DNA from: Thiohalomonas sp963783235 | GTDB lineage: Bacteria > Pseudomonadota > Gammaproteobacteria > Thiohalomonadales > Thiohalomonadaceae | DNA: 64,000 bases | Assembly (NCBI GenBank): GCA_963783235.1 | Contig: CAWAMN010000001.1 | Coordinates: forward strand, 496,001 to 560,000 | Reading direction: 5' to 3' | Shown here: positions 46,115-54,200 of the stretch, piece by piece | Numbering within the stretch: position 1 is the first letter of the stretch | Layout: every line of letters begins with the position of its first letter | Translations under genes and position numbers: made by a program | The notes under the pieces: generated by a model | Told to the model about the DNA's origin: nothing | Databases searched by the model: none | The model's input: only the letters and a program-made list of their open reading frames with translations

Positions 46115-47248
46115 ATGTCCGGCAGAAAGCCCAGACCACCACTCTCTGTCCCCGAAATCAACCATCTGCCCGCACCTGGTGACGGCAGCGGTCTCGCCCC
46201 AGACGAACGATTCTACCGAGAGGAGGTACAGCTGGCGCTACGCAATCGCGGTATGCCGCTGGAGTTGATGCGCGAACCGATCACCCCGTCGGGCGCGCAT
46301 TACCTACTGCTGCATTTCGACATTCCCGCGGGTAGCCCCGACTGGCAGATAGAAATCTCAGGGCGTGTTTCGAAGCCGATGCAGCTGAGCTTGGCAGACA
46401 TCAAGGCCCTCCCTGCGGTCACCCTTTCGGTAACGCTGGAGTGTGCCGGAAACGGCAGGGCGCTGTTGTCACCGCGCTCGCTAAATCAGCCATGGTTCAC
46501 CGAAGCGGTGAGTACCGCCGCCTGGACCGGAACCCCTCTGCGCGGCCTCTTGGAGGAGGCAGGCCTGGACGACTCAACCGTGGACCTCGTCTTCACAGGA
46601 GGGGACTGGGGCGTGCAGGGAGGCAAAGTGCAGCCTTACCAGCGCAGCCTCAGCAAAGAGGAGGCGCTACGGGAAGAGGTGCTGCTGGTCTACGAAATGA
46701 ATGGCGAGCCGCTGCCCGTGCAGCATGGCTATCCTCTGCGCCTACTCGTTCCCGGATGGTACGGTATGGCCAGTGTGAAATGGCTTCAATCCATCGACGC
46801 AATCTCGGAGCCGTTCACCGGCTACCAGATGACCGAGGCCTATCGTGACTCCCAGGCAGCTGCCGATCCAGGCGAACCGGTCTCCCTGATGAAGCCTCGC
46901 GCACTGATGATTCCGCCGGGCATCCCAGACTTCCCCAGCCGGGTACGCGTGCTACCGGCCGGCCGGGTCCAGCTTGAGGGGCGCGCCTGGGTGGGCCGCG
47001 GACGCATCGAACGCGTTGAAATCAGTACGGATGACGGCCGCTCGTGGCAGGAGGCCGACCTACAGGAGCCGGTCGCCCCTACCGCCTGGCGCGGCTGGAC
47101 CAGTCACTGGGACGCCGTCCCCGGCCGTTATACACTCTGCGCCCGGGCCACCGACGACAAAGGGCGTACCCAGCCGACTGATCAGCCTTGGAACTATCAG
47201 GGGATGGCCAACAACATGGTGCAGCGGATTCCCGTAATCGTCACCTGA
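46115..47248 (+). CDS. Sulfite-oxidase-like molybdopterin enzyme
   Basis: 377 residues from the ATG at 46115, with GGAGGAG nine bases upstream; an earlier ATG at 46097 is part of that site. The molybdopterin-ligating cysteine is in LSVTLECAGNGRALLSP (about residue 110), followed by VQGGKVQPYQRSLS and PVQHGYPLRLLVPGWYGMASVKWL, typical of the sulfite oxidase fold. A C-terminal dimerisation domain (about 270-377) has GRIERVEISTDDGRSWQ. No Tat signal is visible, so it is likely cytoplasmic. Substrate unknown; sulfite is one option. Its last 111 bases are copied at 48163-48273. Confidence 0.87.
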   Translation: MSGRKPRPPLSVPEINHLPAPGDGSGLAPDERFYREEVQLALRNRGMPLELMREPITPSGAHYLLLHFDIPAGSPDWQIEISGRVSKPMQLSLADIKALPAVTLSVTLECAGNGRALLSPRSLNQPWFTEAVSTAAWTGTPLRGLLEEAGLDDSTVDLVFTGGDWGVQGGKVQPYQRSLSKEEALREEVLLVYEMNGEPLPVQHGYPLRLLVPGWYGMASVKWLQSIDAISEPFTGYQMTEAYRDSQAAADPGEPVSLMKPRALMIPPGIPDFPSRVRVLPAGRVQLEGRAWVGRGRIERVEISTDDGRSWQEADLQEPVAPTAWRGWTSHWDAVPGRYTLCARATDDKGRTQPTDQPWNYQGMANNMVQRIPVIVT

Positions 47249-47284
47249 ACAGGCGGCGGCGCGCCAAATGGAATCCCTTAGAAA

Positions 47285-47840
47285 TTGTTGGAGCAAACGG
47301 CAATCGGCACGACGCAAGGCGGACCGCTTTTCGCCGCTACCAACATCCTGTTGGACGACCTCGACAAGGAACTGGAACACCGCGGCCATCGTTTCGTCCG
47401 CTACGTGGATGATCTGCTGATCTTTGAAAAGCCATCGTGCGGGCGATCGAGTGATGGCCAGCGTCAGCCGCTGGTTAACGCTCAAGCTCAAGCTGGTGGT
47501 GAACGAGCAGAAAAGTCGGGTAGTGAAGATCAACGACTGCGAATTTCTCGGGTTTCCATTCCGGGGAATCAAGCTGCGTTGGTCGGTGCGAGCCTTCGAG
47601 AACTTCCGGGCATCGAATCTGGCAACTGACCGGCCGAAGCTGGGGCGGCTCGATGGAATACCGGCTCCGAAAGCTCGCCCAGTGTGTCCGTGGTTGGATG
47701 GGCTCCTTCGGCATCTCGGACTACTACTACCGTCCGGTTTCCGAACTGGACCACTGGCGGCATCGCCGGATGCGTATGTGCTACTGGAAACGGTGGCGGT
47801 ATGTGCGCACCAAGGTCCGCAACCTTTTGGCACGCCGGAC
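47285..47840 (+). pseudogene. Group II intron reverse transcriptase/maturase remnant, copy 1
   Basis: Only the second half of an RT remains, in three frames. The first gives IGTTQGGPLFAATNILLDDLDKELEHRGHRFVRYVDDLLIF (RT motif 4-5, with YVDD in place of the usual YADD). The second gives RVMASVSRWLTLKLKLVVNEQKSRVVKINDCEFLGFPF (RT-6/7). The third gives LRKLAQCVRGWMGSFGISDYYYRPVSELDHWRHRRMRMCYWKRWRYVRTKVRNLL (the maturase X domain). The N-terminal fingers are absent; the remnant begins right after the sulfite-oxidase-like stop. Confidence 0.83.
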
Positions 47841-48153
47841 GATAATACTTCAATTAAAATGCCGGATCAGCGGTAAGACACCGTCGTCGACGAAATCGAT
47901 TAGCGGAGAGTCGTTCAAGTCCCAAAACCAAGGGAACGGAAGCCAGAAAAGTTACTGCGACCCCATTGATCCCGGTGTCGTTCAAGGCGTGTAGGAGCCC
48001 AGCCCTCTGGGCGAACATGGCCGGAGGCCATCCAGAGACTCTGGTCGTAAAGGGTCAAGACTCTTTCTCTCCGCGCGGACTGAAAAACGCAACCAGGCAC
48101 TGGTCGCTCTCTGCTGTCCACGCCTAGTATGCAAGAAGAAAGACCTGACCCTC
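47829..48153. repeat. Repeat R, copy 2
   Basis: It follows the RT remnant directly: its first bases GGCACGCCGGACGATAATAC come after AACCTTTT of the RT end, whereas copies 1 and 5 follow the aguB leader. Small differences from copy 1 include TACTTC for TACTGC. Confidence 0.85.
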
Positions 48154-48162
48154 TGCCCCCCT

Positions 48163-48273
48163 TGCGCCCGGGCCACCGACGACAAAGGGCGTACCCAGCC
48201 GACTGATCAGCCTTGGAACTATCAGGGGATGGCCAACAACATGGTGCAGCGGATTCCCGTAATCGTCACCTGA
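48163..48273 (+). pseudogene. 3' fragment of the sulfite-oxidase-like gene
   Basis: Encodes the last 36 residues (CARATDDKGRTQPTDQPWNY and onward to VIVT stop), identical to the end of the intact gene at 46115-47248. No start codon; a by-product of the tandem duplication. Confidence 0.88.
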
Positions 48274-48309
48274 ACAGGCGGCGGCGCGCCAAATGGAATC
48301 CCTTAGAAA

Positions 48310-48865
48310 TTGTTGGAGCAAACGGCAATCGGCACGACGCAAGGCGGACCGCTTTTCGCCGCTACCAACATCCTGTTGGACGACCTCGACAAGGAACTGG
48401 AACACCGCGGCCATCGTTTCGTCCGCTACGTGGATGATCTGCTGATCTTTGAAAAGCCATCGTGCGGGCGATCGAGTGATGGCCAGCGTCAGCCGCTGGT
48501 TAACGCTCAAGCTCAAGCTGGTGGTGAACGAGCAGAAAAGTCGGGTAGTGAAGATCAACGACTGCGAATTTCTCGGGTTTCCATTCCGGGGAATCAAGCT
48601 GCGTTGGTCGGTGCGAGCCTTCGAGAACTTCCGGGCATCGAATCTGGCAACTGACCGGCCGAAGCTGGGGCGGCTCGATGGAATACCGGCTCCGAAAGCT
48701 CGCCCAGTGTGTCCGTGGTTGGATGGGCTCCTTCGGCATCTCGGACTACTACTACCGTCCGGTTTCCGAACTGGACCACTGGCGGCATCGCCGGATGCGT
48801 ATGTGCTACTGGAAACGGTGGCGGTATGTGCGCACCAAGGTCCGCAACCTTTTGGCACGCCGGAC
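48310..48865 (+). pseudogene. Group II intron reverse transcriptase/maturase remnant, copy 2
   Basis: Same sequence and same frameshifts as copy 1, displaced by 1025 bases, so the RT was already broken before the duplication. Confidence 0.83.
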
Positions 48866-49175
48866 GATAATACTTCAATTAAAATGCCGGATCAGCGGTA
48901 AGACACCGTCGTCGACGAAATCGATTAGCGGAGAGTCGTTCAAGTCCCAAAACCAAGGGAACGGAAGCCAGAAAAGTTACTGCGACCCCATTGATTCCTG
49001 TGTCGTTCAAGGCGTGTAGGAGCCCAGCCCTCTGGGCGAACATGGCCGGAGGCCGTCCAGAGGCTCTGGTCGTAAAGGGTCAAGACCCTTTCTCTCCGCG
49101 GACTGAAAAACGCAACCAGGCACTGGTCGCTCGCTGCTGTCCACGCCTAGTATGCAAGAAGAAAGACCTGACCCT
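48854..49175. repeat. Repeat R, copy 3
   Basis: As copy 2, lacking one CG in TCTCCGCGGACTG (others TCTCCGCGCGGACTG). It joins directly to a further RT-end/R segment. Confidence 0.82.
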
Positions 49176-49187
49176 GCGTGCCCCGCG

Positions 49188-49523
49188 CAACCTTTTGGCA
49201 CGCCGGACGATAATACTTCAATTAAAATGCCGGATCAGCGGTAAGACACCGTCGTCGACGAAATCGATTAGCGGAGAGTCGTCCAAGTCCCAAAACCAAG
49301 GGAACGGAAGCCAGAAAAGTTACTGCGACCCCATCGATTCCGGTGTCGTTCAAGGCGTGTAGGAGCCCAGCCCCCTCTGGGCGAACATGGCCGGAGGCCA
49401 TCCAGAGGCTCTGGTCGTAAAGGGTCAAGACCCTTTCTCTCCGCGCGGACTGAAAAACGCAACCAGGCACTGGCCGCTCTCTGCTGTCCACGCCTAGTAT
49501 GCAAGAAGAAAGACCTGACCCTC
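49188..49523. repeat. Repeat R, copy 4, with the last bases of the RT remnant
   Basis: Starts with CGCAACCTTTT, the RT end as in copies 2 and 3, then R (from 49197) to AGACCTGACCCTC, then CTGCCCCCCTT. A third, partial unit of the tandem amplification. Confidence 0.83.
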
Positions 49524-49677
49524 TGCCCCCCTTGAGTAGCCTTTGCTGGACGTGTAACAATGAATAACCCACCATGGCCACGCTAGCCTTGGCGGCAGCT
49601 TAGGTTCTACTCCTAGGCTCATCCGATCGTCGACAGGGCAATGGAAATTCGAAGCCGAAAAGGAAAAGGAGATCGCT

Positions 49678-50409
49678 ATGAAAGCGAAAGCAGCAACAGC
49701 AGGATTATGCCTCACCCTCGCAGCTTGCGGTGGTGGTGGAGGTGGTGGAAGCGACCCAGACACGCCGCCTCCCGTCTCAGAAGTGGACGGCATTTGGCGA
49801 GGCAGTTTCGTGTCCGACTCAACGGGAAGCTATAGTCTGCTGGGACTGATCAAGGACGGCGAAATACGGATGCTTAGCGCCGACAACGGCAGTATTCACG
49901 CCGGAACGGCCAGTGTTGCGAGTGGTGGCGTATTCTCCGCGACCACGACCGATTACGCCATCGGAGGAACCGTTTACGCCGAAACCAGCATGACAGGAAG
50001 TTATGTCCAGGGGCAGAGCATCAGTGCGGATTACACCGCAACCAATGGCGATAGCGGAACCGTATCCCTTACCTACGACGAACTTTACGACCGGGATTCA
50101 TCGCTCGCGCTCACTGAGGGGATCTGGTCAGTCACAGAAGGTGCCTACACCTTTACGATCACCATTCAGGCCGACGGGACTCTTGATGGGTCCGACACCG
50201 ATGGCTGCATCTATTCCGGCTCTGTTTCGATTATTGATAGCAACAAGAACCTCTATGACGTTGACGTGAGCGCCGCAAACTGCGGGGTGGCCGATGGGGA
50301 CTATAACGGCTACGGGGTGATTTCTGATGATCAATCCGCGAACGACACCTTCTCTCTCGTCGCGAACAATGAGAATTACATCATCTATGGGGACCTGACG
50401 CGGCAATAG
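49678..50409 (+). CDS. Predicted lipoprotein with poly-Gly linker
   Basis: 243 residues from the ATG at 49678, with AAAGGAG nine bases upstream. A short signal peptide with lipobox LTLAAC (about 12-17) is followed directly by seven glycines, an acidic DPDTPPP linker, and two weakly similar halves, each starting with a GIW motif (VDGIWRGSF at about 36; TEGIWSVTEGAYTFTI at about 148), rich in Gly/Thr/Ser/Asp beta-strand patterns. This looks like a surface lipoprotein with small beta-barrel domains. Family not recognised. It lies among repeats with no operon partner. Confidence 0.75.
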   Translation: MKAKAATAGLCLTLAACGGGGGGGSDPDTPPPVSEVDGIWRGSFVSDSTGSYSLLGLIKDGEIRMLSADNGSIHAGTASVASGGVFSATTTDYAIGGTVYAETSMTGSYVQGQSISADYTATNGDSGTVSLTYDELYDRDSSLALTEGIWSVTEGAYTFTITIQADGTLDGSDTDGCIYSGSVSIIDSNKNLYDVDVSAANCGVADGDYNGYGVISDDQSANDTFSLVANNENYIIYGDLTRQ

Positions 50410-50585
50410 CCGGACATTGGCCAGGGACGGCCTACTCACCCATCCCTCTCCAGCTCCCGCATAAGTACTACCCGCCGAACCTCGATGGCGGAAGATATGC
50501 CTAACCTGTCTGGGAAGCATGCCTACTGAGTCGAAAAATGATTTCGCCAAAACCCATAGCACCGGACAGGCACAGGTAACGGGCG

Positions 50586-50664
50586 AAAAGGGGACGAGGA
50601 ATTTGTGCTCCAAGCCTTTAGTCTTCAACTTCCAGGAGCAGCCAAACTCCTCCGTCCCCTTTTT
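50586..50664. repeat. Inverted repeat with GGGGACG ends
   Basis: AAAAGGGGACGAGGA at 50586-50600 and TCCTCCGTCCCCTTTTT at 50648-50664 face each other around 47 bases. It resembles the AAAAGGGGACGGAGG boxes often found near REP-associated transposases. It abuts the truncated aguB copy. The rest of 50410-50668 shows no gene. Confidence 0.5.
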
Positions 50665-50668
50665 GCGT

Positions 50669-50813
50669 CACTGGTGTGCAATTCCTGAAGCAGCACCAAC
50701 CGGGCGCCCCGGTCCGCCGCCTCCCGAATAGCCTCGATGCTCTTCTGCAGATTCGCTTCGCGATCCTCGCCACAGCGGTGCTGAACGAGACCAACGGTCA
50801 GTGTTCGGGACAT
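50669..50813 (-). pseudogene. Truncated second copy of the aguB 5' end
   Basis: The sequence 50669 to about 51000 matches 45463 to about 45795: 48 codons of aguB (MSRTLTVGLVQHRCGEDREA to LLQELHT), its leader and repeat R. One substitution changes IEGI to IEAI. The copy stops after the catalytic-Glu region, so it cannot make an enzyme. Confidence 0.88.
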
Positions 50814-50860
50814 TCGGGACTCCAGCAAAGCCAAACGGATTCGAGCCTGAGGCGCACCCC

Positions 50861-51180
50861 GGCACGCCGGACGATAATACTGCAATTAAAATGCCGGATC
50901 AGCGGTAAGACACCCTCGTCGACGAAATCGATTAGCGGAGAGTCGTCCAAGTTCCAAAAAACAGGGGAACGCCAGCCAGAAAAGTTACTGCGACCCCATT
51001 GATCCCGGTGTCGTTCAAGGCGTGTAGGAGCCCAGCCCTCTGGGCGAACATGGCCGGAGGCCATCCAGAGACTCTGGTCGTAAAGGGTCAAGACTCTTTC
51101 TCTCCGCGCGGACTGAAAAACGCAACCAGGCACTGGTCGCTCGCTGCTGTCCACGCCTAGTATGCAAGAAGAAAGACCCT
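50861..51180. repeat. Repeat R, copy 5
   Basis: It follows the truncated aguB leader exactly as copy 1 follows aguB. The end is slightly shortened (GAAAGACCCTC). Confidence 0.83.
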
Positions 51181-51190
51181 CTAGCCCTCG

Positions 51191-51361
51191 CGTGTAGGAG
51201 CCCAGCCCTCTGGGCGAACATGGCCGGAGGCCATCCAGAGACTCTGGTCGTAAAGGGTCAAGACCCTTTCTCTCCGCGCGGACTGAAAAACGCAACCAGG
51301 CACTGGTCGCTCGCTGCTGTCCACGCCTAGTATGCAAGAAGAAAGGCCTGACCCTCTGCCC
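51191..51361. repeat. Repeat R, copy 6 (right half), interrupted by the IS
   Basis: Starts at the REP-like GTAGGAGCCCAGCCCTCTGG and runs to GGCCTGACCCTCTGCCC, where the IS begins. CCTCTGCCC at 51353-51361 recurs after the IS. Confidence 0.83.
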
Positions 51362-52708
51362 CTGAAGGATCCCCACGAATTTCATAGCGGAGTGCTCGGC
51401 TGGATCTCCGAGGCCAAATCCCTACGGGCCTGAGCAACATCGGCCTCTCCGAACGCTAGTGGTCTGCGATCCAGTACGCGCAGGCCCAAAAAGACGAATG
51501 ACAAAACCCGGCGGGTACGGATCGTGTTGGCTTGATAGTGGAAGTGGACTTCGTGCTGCTCCGCTACCTTTCCGAACAGCCATGCAACGAACAGTGCCAG
51601 TGCGTTGATGAGCAGCAGCACGTCAAAACGTTCGGCTGAACGAGAGCGCGAGCGGTTCAGGCCCAGGCCGTAGTATTCGTCCTTGGTATCGCGGAATGCC
51701 TCTTCGATTTGCATGCGCTTGGCATAGGCAGCAATGACCTCATCGGTGATTGCCGAGCTGCCGGAGAGGGATGTTGCAATGACCCAGGGCTCGCGCTCTC
51801 GGGCGGCATTCTCACGACTCTTTCCAGCCTGAGAACGGCGACCCTTTTTATTCCTGTCGACGCGGCCCTTGGGCGGCTTACGAAGTCCATAAATCGCGCA
51901 GCTCAGCGGTGAACTCTTGGCCAAGGAAAATTCGCCCATAAATGTGCGCTCGTCGCTCTCAAGCAAATACCCAAGGAGCTTGGCACTCAACCACTTATCT
52001 TCTTCGGAACGAGCGACTTGGACAGTCCCGCGAATGCGCCCAATCCAGTCCCACCCCATCGCCTCGACCGCTCGGAACCAGGGGTTCTTGAAACCGGCAT
52101 CGGTGACAAAAATGGGACGGCAATGCTCGGGTACCACTTGCGCCAGCGTTCTGAGGAAATTTGATTGGACATCCCGATTCCCACACTGCGATTGCGGATG
52201 GACCTCCTGGTAAAGCGTCTTGCCTCGTCCTCCCGCTGGAATGGAGGCGCGCAAAACGTGGAATTTCTCGTCGTGCGATACCGGAGACCAATCGATTAAC
52301 ACTAAAGGACGCTCTGCCTGGCCGATGCTCCAGTGCGCCATGGCCCGATAAAGCATTGGCGCCTCGCGCCCCAAATGCGGGTTGCCGATCAGCCTGTCCA
52401 TCTGCTTTATCGATGCCTTCTCTGTCACAGGCCGGGGTGAACGTCGCCCCAGACCTGTGACCGAGACGCACTTGCCGACAAGTGCCGCCTCAATTCCGGC
52501 TTGCACAGCCGAGAACCGAACCTTGTGCATTGCTTGACACTCGGCTCCAAAATTTGCCTCAATCAGGTCGGTGGCGTGCATCTCTATCTCCTTACGGCTG
52601 GCTTCTTTCGTTTCGCAACCGCAAGAAGATCATGCCCAGAGATGCATGTCCACCCCTATTTCCTTGTTAGTCAATCAGTTGGCTCTGTAATTCGTGGGGA
52701 TTCTTCAG
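51362..52708 (-). mobile_element. IS4-family insertion sequence, 1347 bp, complete
   Basis: Terminal inverted repeats: CTGAAGGATCCCCACGAATT at the left (51362) and, read inward from the right (52708), CTGAAGAATCCCCACGAATT, one mismatch in 20. A 9-bp direct repeat CCTCTGCCC flanks it (51353-51361 and 52709-52717). One intact transposase gene on the minus strand fills it. Confidence 0.93.
51382..52581 (-). CDS. IS4-family DDE transposase
   Basis: 399 residues from the ATG at 52581, with AAGGAG seven bases upstream. The catalytic residues are visible: D97 in VLIDWSP, D161 in FVTDAGFKN, and the IS4 YREK signature Y286-R289-E293-K300 in YAKRMQIEEAFRDTK. The intact frame, paired inverted repeats and target duplication suggest a recent, possibly active element. 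Confidence 0.93.
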   Translation of the reverse strand: MHATDLIEANFGAECQAMHKVRFSAVQAGIEAALVGKCVSVTGLGRRSPRPVTEKASIKQMDRLIGNPHLGREAPMLYRAMAHWSIGQAERPLVLIDWSPVSHDEKFHVLRASIPAGGRGKTLYQEVHPQSQCGNRDVQSNFLRTLAQVVPEHCRPIFVTDAGFKNPWFRAVEAMGWDWIGRIRGTVQVARSEEDKWLSAKLLGYLLESDERTFMGEFSLAKSSPLSCAIYGLRKPPKGRVDRNKKGRRSQAGKSRENAAREREPWVIATSLSGSSAITDEVIAAYAKRMQIEEAFRDTKDEYYGLGLNRSRSRSAERFDVLLLINALALFVAWLFGKVAEQHEVHFHYQANTIRTRRVLSFVFLGLRVLDRRPLAFGEADVAQARRDLASEIQPSTPL

Positions 52709-52721
52709 CCTCTGCCCCCCC

Positions 52722-52922
52722 AGCCGAGAACCGAACCTTGTGCATTGCTTGACACTCGGCTCCAAAATTTGCCTCAATCAGGTCGGTGGCGTGCATCTCT
52801 ATCTTCTTACGGCTGGCTTCTTTCGTTTCGCAACCGCAAGAAGATCATGCCCAGAGATGCATGTCCACTTCTATTTCCTTGTTAGTCAATCAGTTGGCTC
52901 TGTGATTCGTGGGGATTCTTCA
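52722..52922. mobile_element. Remnant of a second copy of the IS (transposase-start end)
   Basis: 52722-52922 repeats 52508-52708 of the neighbouring IS with three or four differences: the first ~25 codons of the transposase, the leader and the inverted repeat ending ATTCGTGGGGATTCTTCAG. It is separated from the intact IS by CCTCTGCCCCCC. It cuts into the last attC site of the cassette array. Confidence 0.85.
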
Positions 52923-53374
52923 GCCGCCGAAGGCGGTCCGTTGGAGCGGCGTGTTATGCCTATGAATAGACGAATGCTTGGATATGCCATAAATAAACCA
53001 AAAAGAACAACACCGAAGCCAAGCTCTCGGCAATAGCCAAGCGACTGTAAGTGGATAGCAAACTGGCTAAGCAAACCATACGGCTTGGTGCCGAATATCA
53101 AACTCTCACATGAGTTTGCCAATGCCACGTTTGTACCAATGAGGAATATTCCAATCCCCGCCGCCAACGTAAGCGCCGCATGACCAAACGCAAGAAGCCG
53201 TGCTTTCGCTTGAGCGTCGGAGAAATATGATGCCCGCCAAACTACAAGCAGAGAGAGGATGAAAAGGTTAAAGGCAATGCCACCAATCACTCTACTTAAA
53301 GAGAAGCTCTCGAAGATGGCCGCATTGCCAGCGGCGGCAAGCAGTGCAATGAAGGCTAGAAAAATCTACCTCAT
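52886..53374 (-). pseudogene. Cassette gene 1: small membrane protein with amber codon 3
   Basis: From ATG 53374, about 30 bases after an attC end, the frame reads Met-Arg-TAG, then IFLAFIALLAAAGNAAIFESFSLSRVIGGIAFNLFILSLLVVWRASYFSD and two more membrane helices, with SIRLFIGITRRSN near the end; four membrane segments in all. A GTG at 53290 would allow a shorter 134-residue product lacking the first helix. The natural end lies in attC and is now fused to the IS remnant (PSAAEESPRITEPTD). The TAG at 53366-53368 may be a real mutation or an error. Family not recognised. Confidence 0.6.
52923..52960 (-). other. attC-like site D, truncated
   Basis: GTTATGCC at 52953-52960 followed to the left by CGCTCCAACGGACC (minus reading GGCATAACACGCCGCTCCAACGGACCGCC, split here for length) resembles the left half of an attC of the Vibrio VCR kind. 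The remainder is replaced by the IS remnant. Confidence 0.55.
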
Positions 53375-53405
53375 GAGATGCAACCGTCCAGCGTTGTTTG
53401 ATTAG

Positions 53406-53504
53406 GCATAACGGCTCGGCTCAGGCGCCCGCAAAAGCGGCTCAGTGGAGCCTGAATGAAGGACATAAACCCGGGCCGCTTTTGCGGGTCGGCTGGAGCC
53501 GATG
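53406..53504 (-). other. attC-like recombination site A, interrupted by intron 1
   Basis: Minus strand: the site ends in GTTATGC (53406-53412), a match to the GTTRRRY-type core in six positions. The long imperfect palindrome has CCCGCAAAAGCGG (53428-53440) facing CCGCTTTTGCGGG (53476-53488) and outer arms CGGCTC (53413-53418) and GAGCCG (53496-53501). The other core box is split by the intron starting at 53505. Confidence 0.75.
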
Positions 53505-54192
53505 GTGTACGCCCGGCATGGGCATGAACTGATGGGGTGGAAGTCCCCTGTAGGAGACTCTACGTTGACCCGTAAGGGATTGACGATAACTACTAGCCGA
53601 CGGCAAGGGCGTCACCGCGAGGTGGGGTCTGGAGGAAGCCCGAGCGCAAAAGTGCGAGCCGACGGACAGAAATCGCATAGAAGGCCTAGTCCGGGGGCGA
53701 GTCAGCACAAGATGACGAAGCCCATAGAGTCGCGTGGACAGGGTAAATGCGGCGGTTGTGCACGGAAAGTTCATGTTCTTATCCGGGGAGATCTGTCTCA
53801 CTTGCGGCCTGAGCCGCCACGGGAGCCGAATTGAGGGCCAGCCCGAAAGGACTGGAATCACCATCGGACCCTACCGTGACTCGGGTAGCGCGTCTTACGG
53901 TAACGTCTGACGTGATGGGACAGAAGTCAGCAGACGGCATAGTAGCCAAACGCCCACCGTAATGGGTGGGACAGGGTGAAGGCCTGAACCTTCGGCAACG
54001 AGAGAGCCGGACGGATCTCAACGACCGTAATGCACCCGACCGGGTGAAACGGCCTTGGCGGTTCGTCACGTAACCAGCGTTGAAGGTCGGCATTTTACGG
54101 TGTGTCCTTTTAACTCCGAGGGAAGCGCCCCGTGCGGACCCGCATGCGGGGTGCTGTGGGGGCTGGGGGTTAGAAACCCCCGGCTACCCGAT
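53505..54192 (+). ncRNA. ORF-less group II intron, copy 1
   Basis: 688 bases. The 5' end GTGTACGCCCGGCATGGGCA resembles the bacterial GUGYG consensus. Domain V is at 54124-54155: AGC-GCCCCG-UGCG stem, GACC loop, CGCA-UG-CGGGGU-GCU return, with the catalytic AGC triad and the 2-nt bulge. The following stem-loop CTGGGGGTTAGAAACCCCCGG and the end CTACCCGAT fit domain VI and the 3' end. No reverse transcriptase is encoded. It is inserted in an attC core box, in the opposite orientation to the cassette genes, as group IIC-attC introns do. Confidence 0.85.
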
Positions 54193-54200
54193 TAGATTGC

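Larger units (their letters stand above)
47138..48162. repeat. 1025-bp tandem duplication, first unit
   Basis: This segment (end of the sulfite-oxidase-like gene, broken reverse transcriptase, repeat R copy 2) is followed by a nearly identical unit at 48163-49187. All internal features are displaced by exactly 1025 bases. Confidence 0.88.
48163..49187. repeat. 1025-bp tandem duplication, second unit
   Basis: Repeats 47138-48162 almost base for base. The join CTCTGCCCCCCT|TGCGCCCGGG fuses the end of repeat R to the interior of the sulfite-oxidase-like gene. Confidence 0.88.

Noticed and set aside
47285..48865. Reverse transcriptase as part of a retron or diversity-generating retroelement
   Set aside because: The C-terminal maturase X domain identifies group II intron origin, the RT is truncated and frameshifted, and no template/variable repeat or msr-msd structure was seen.
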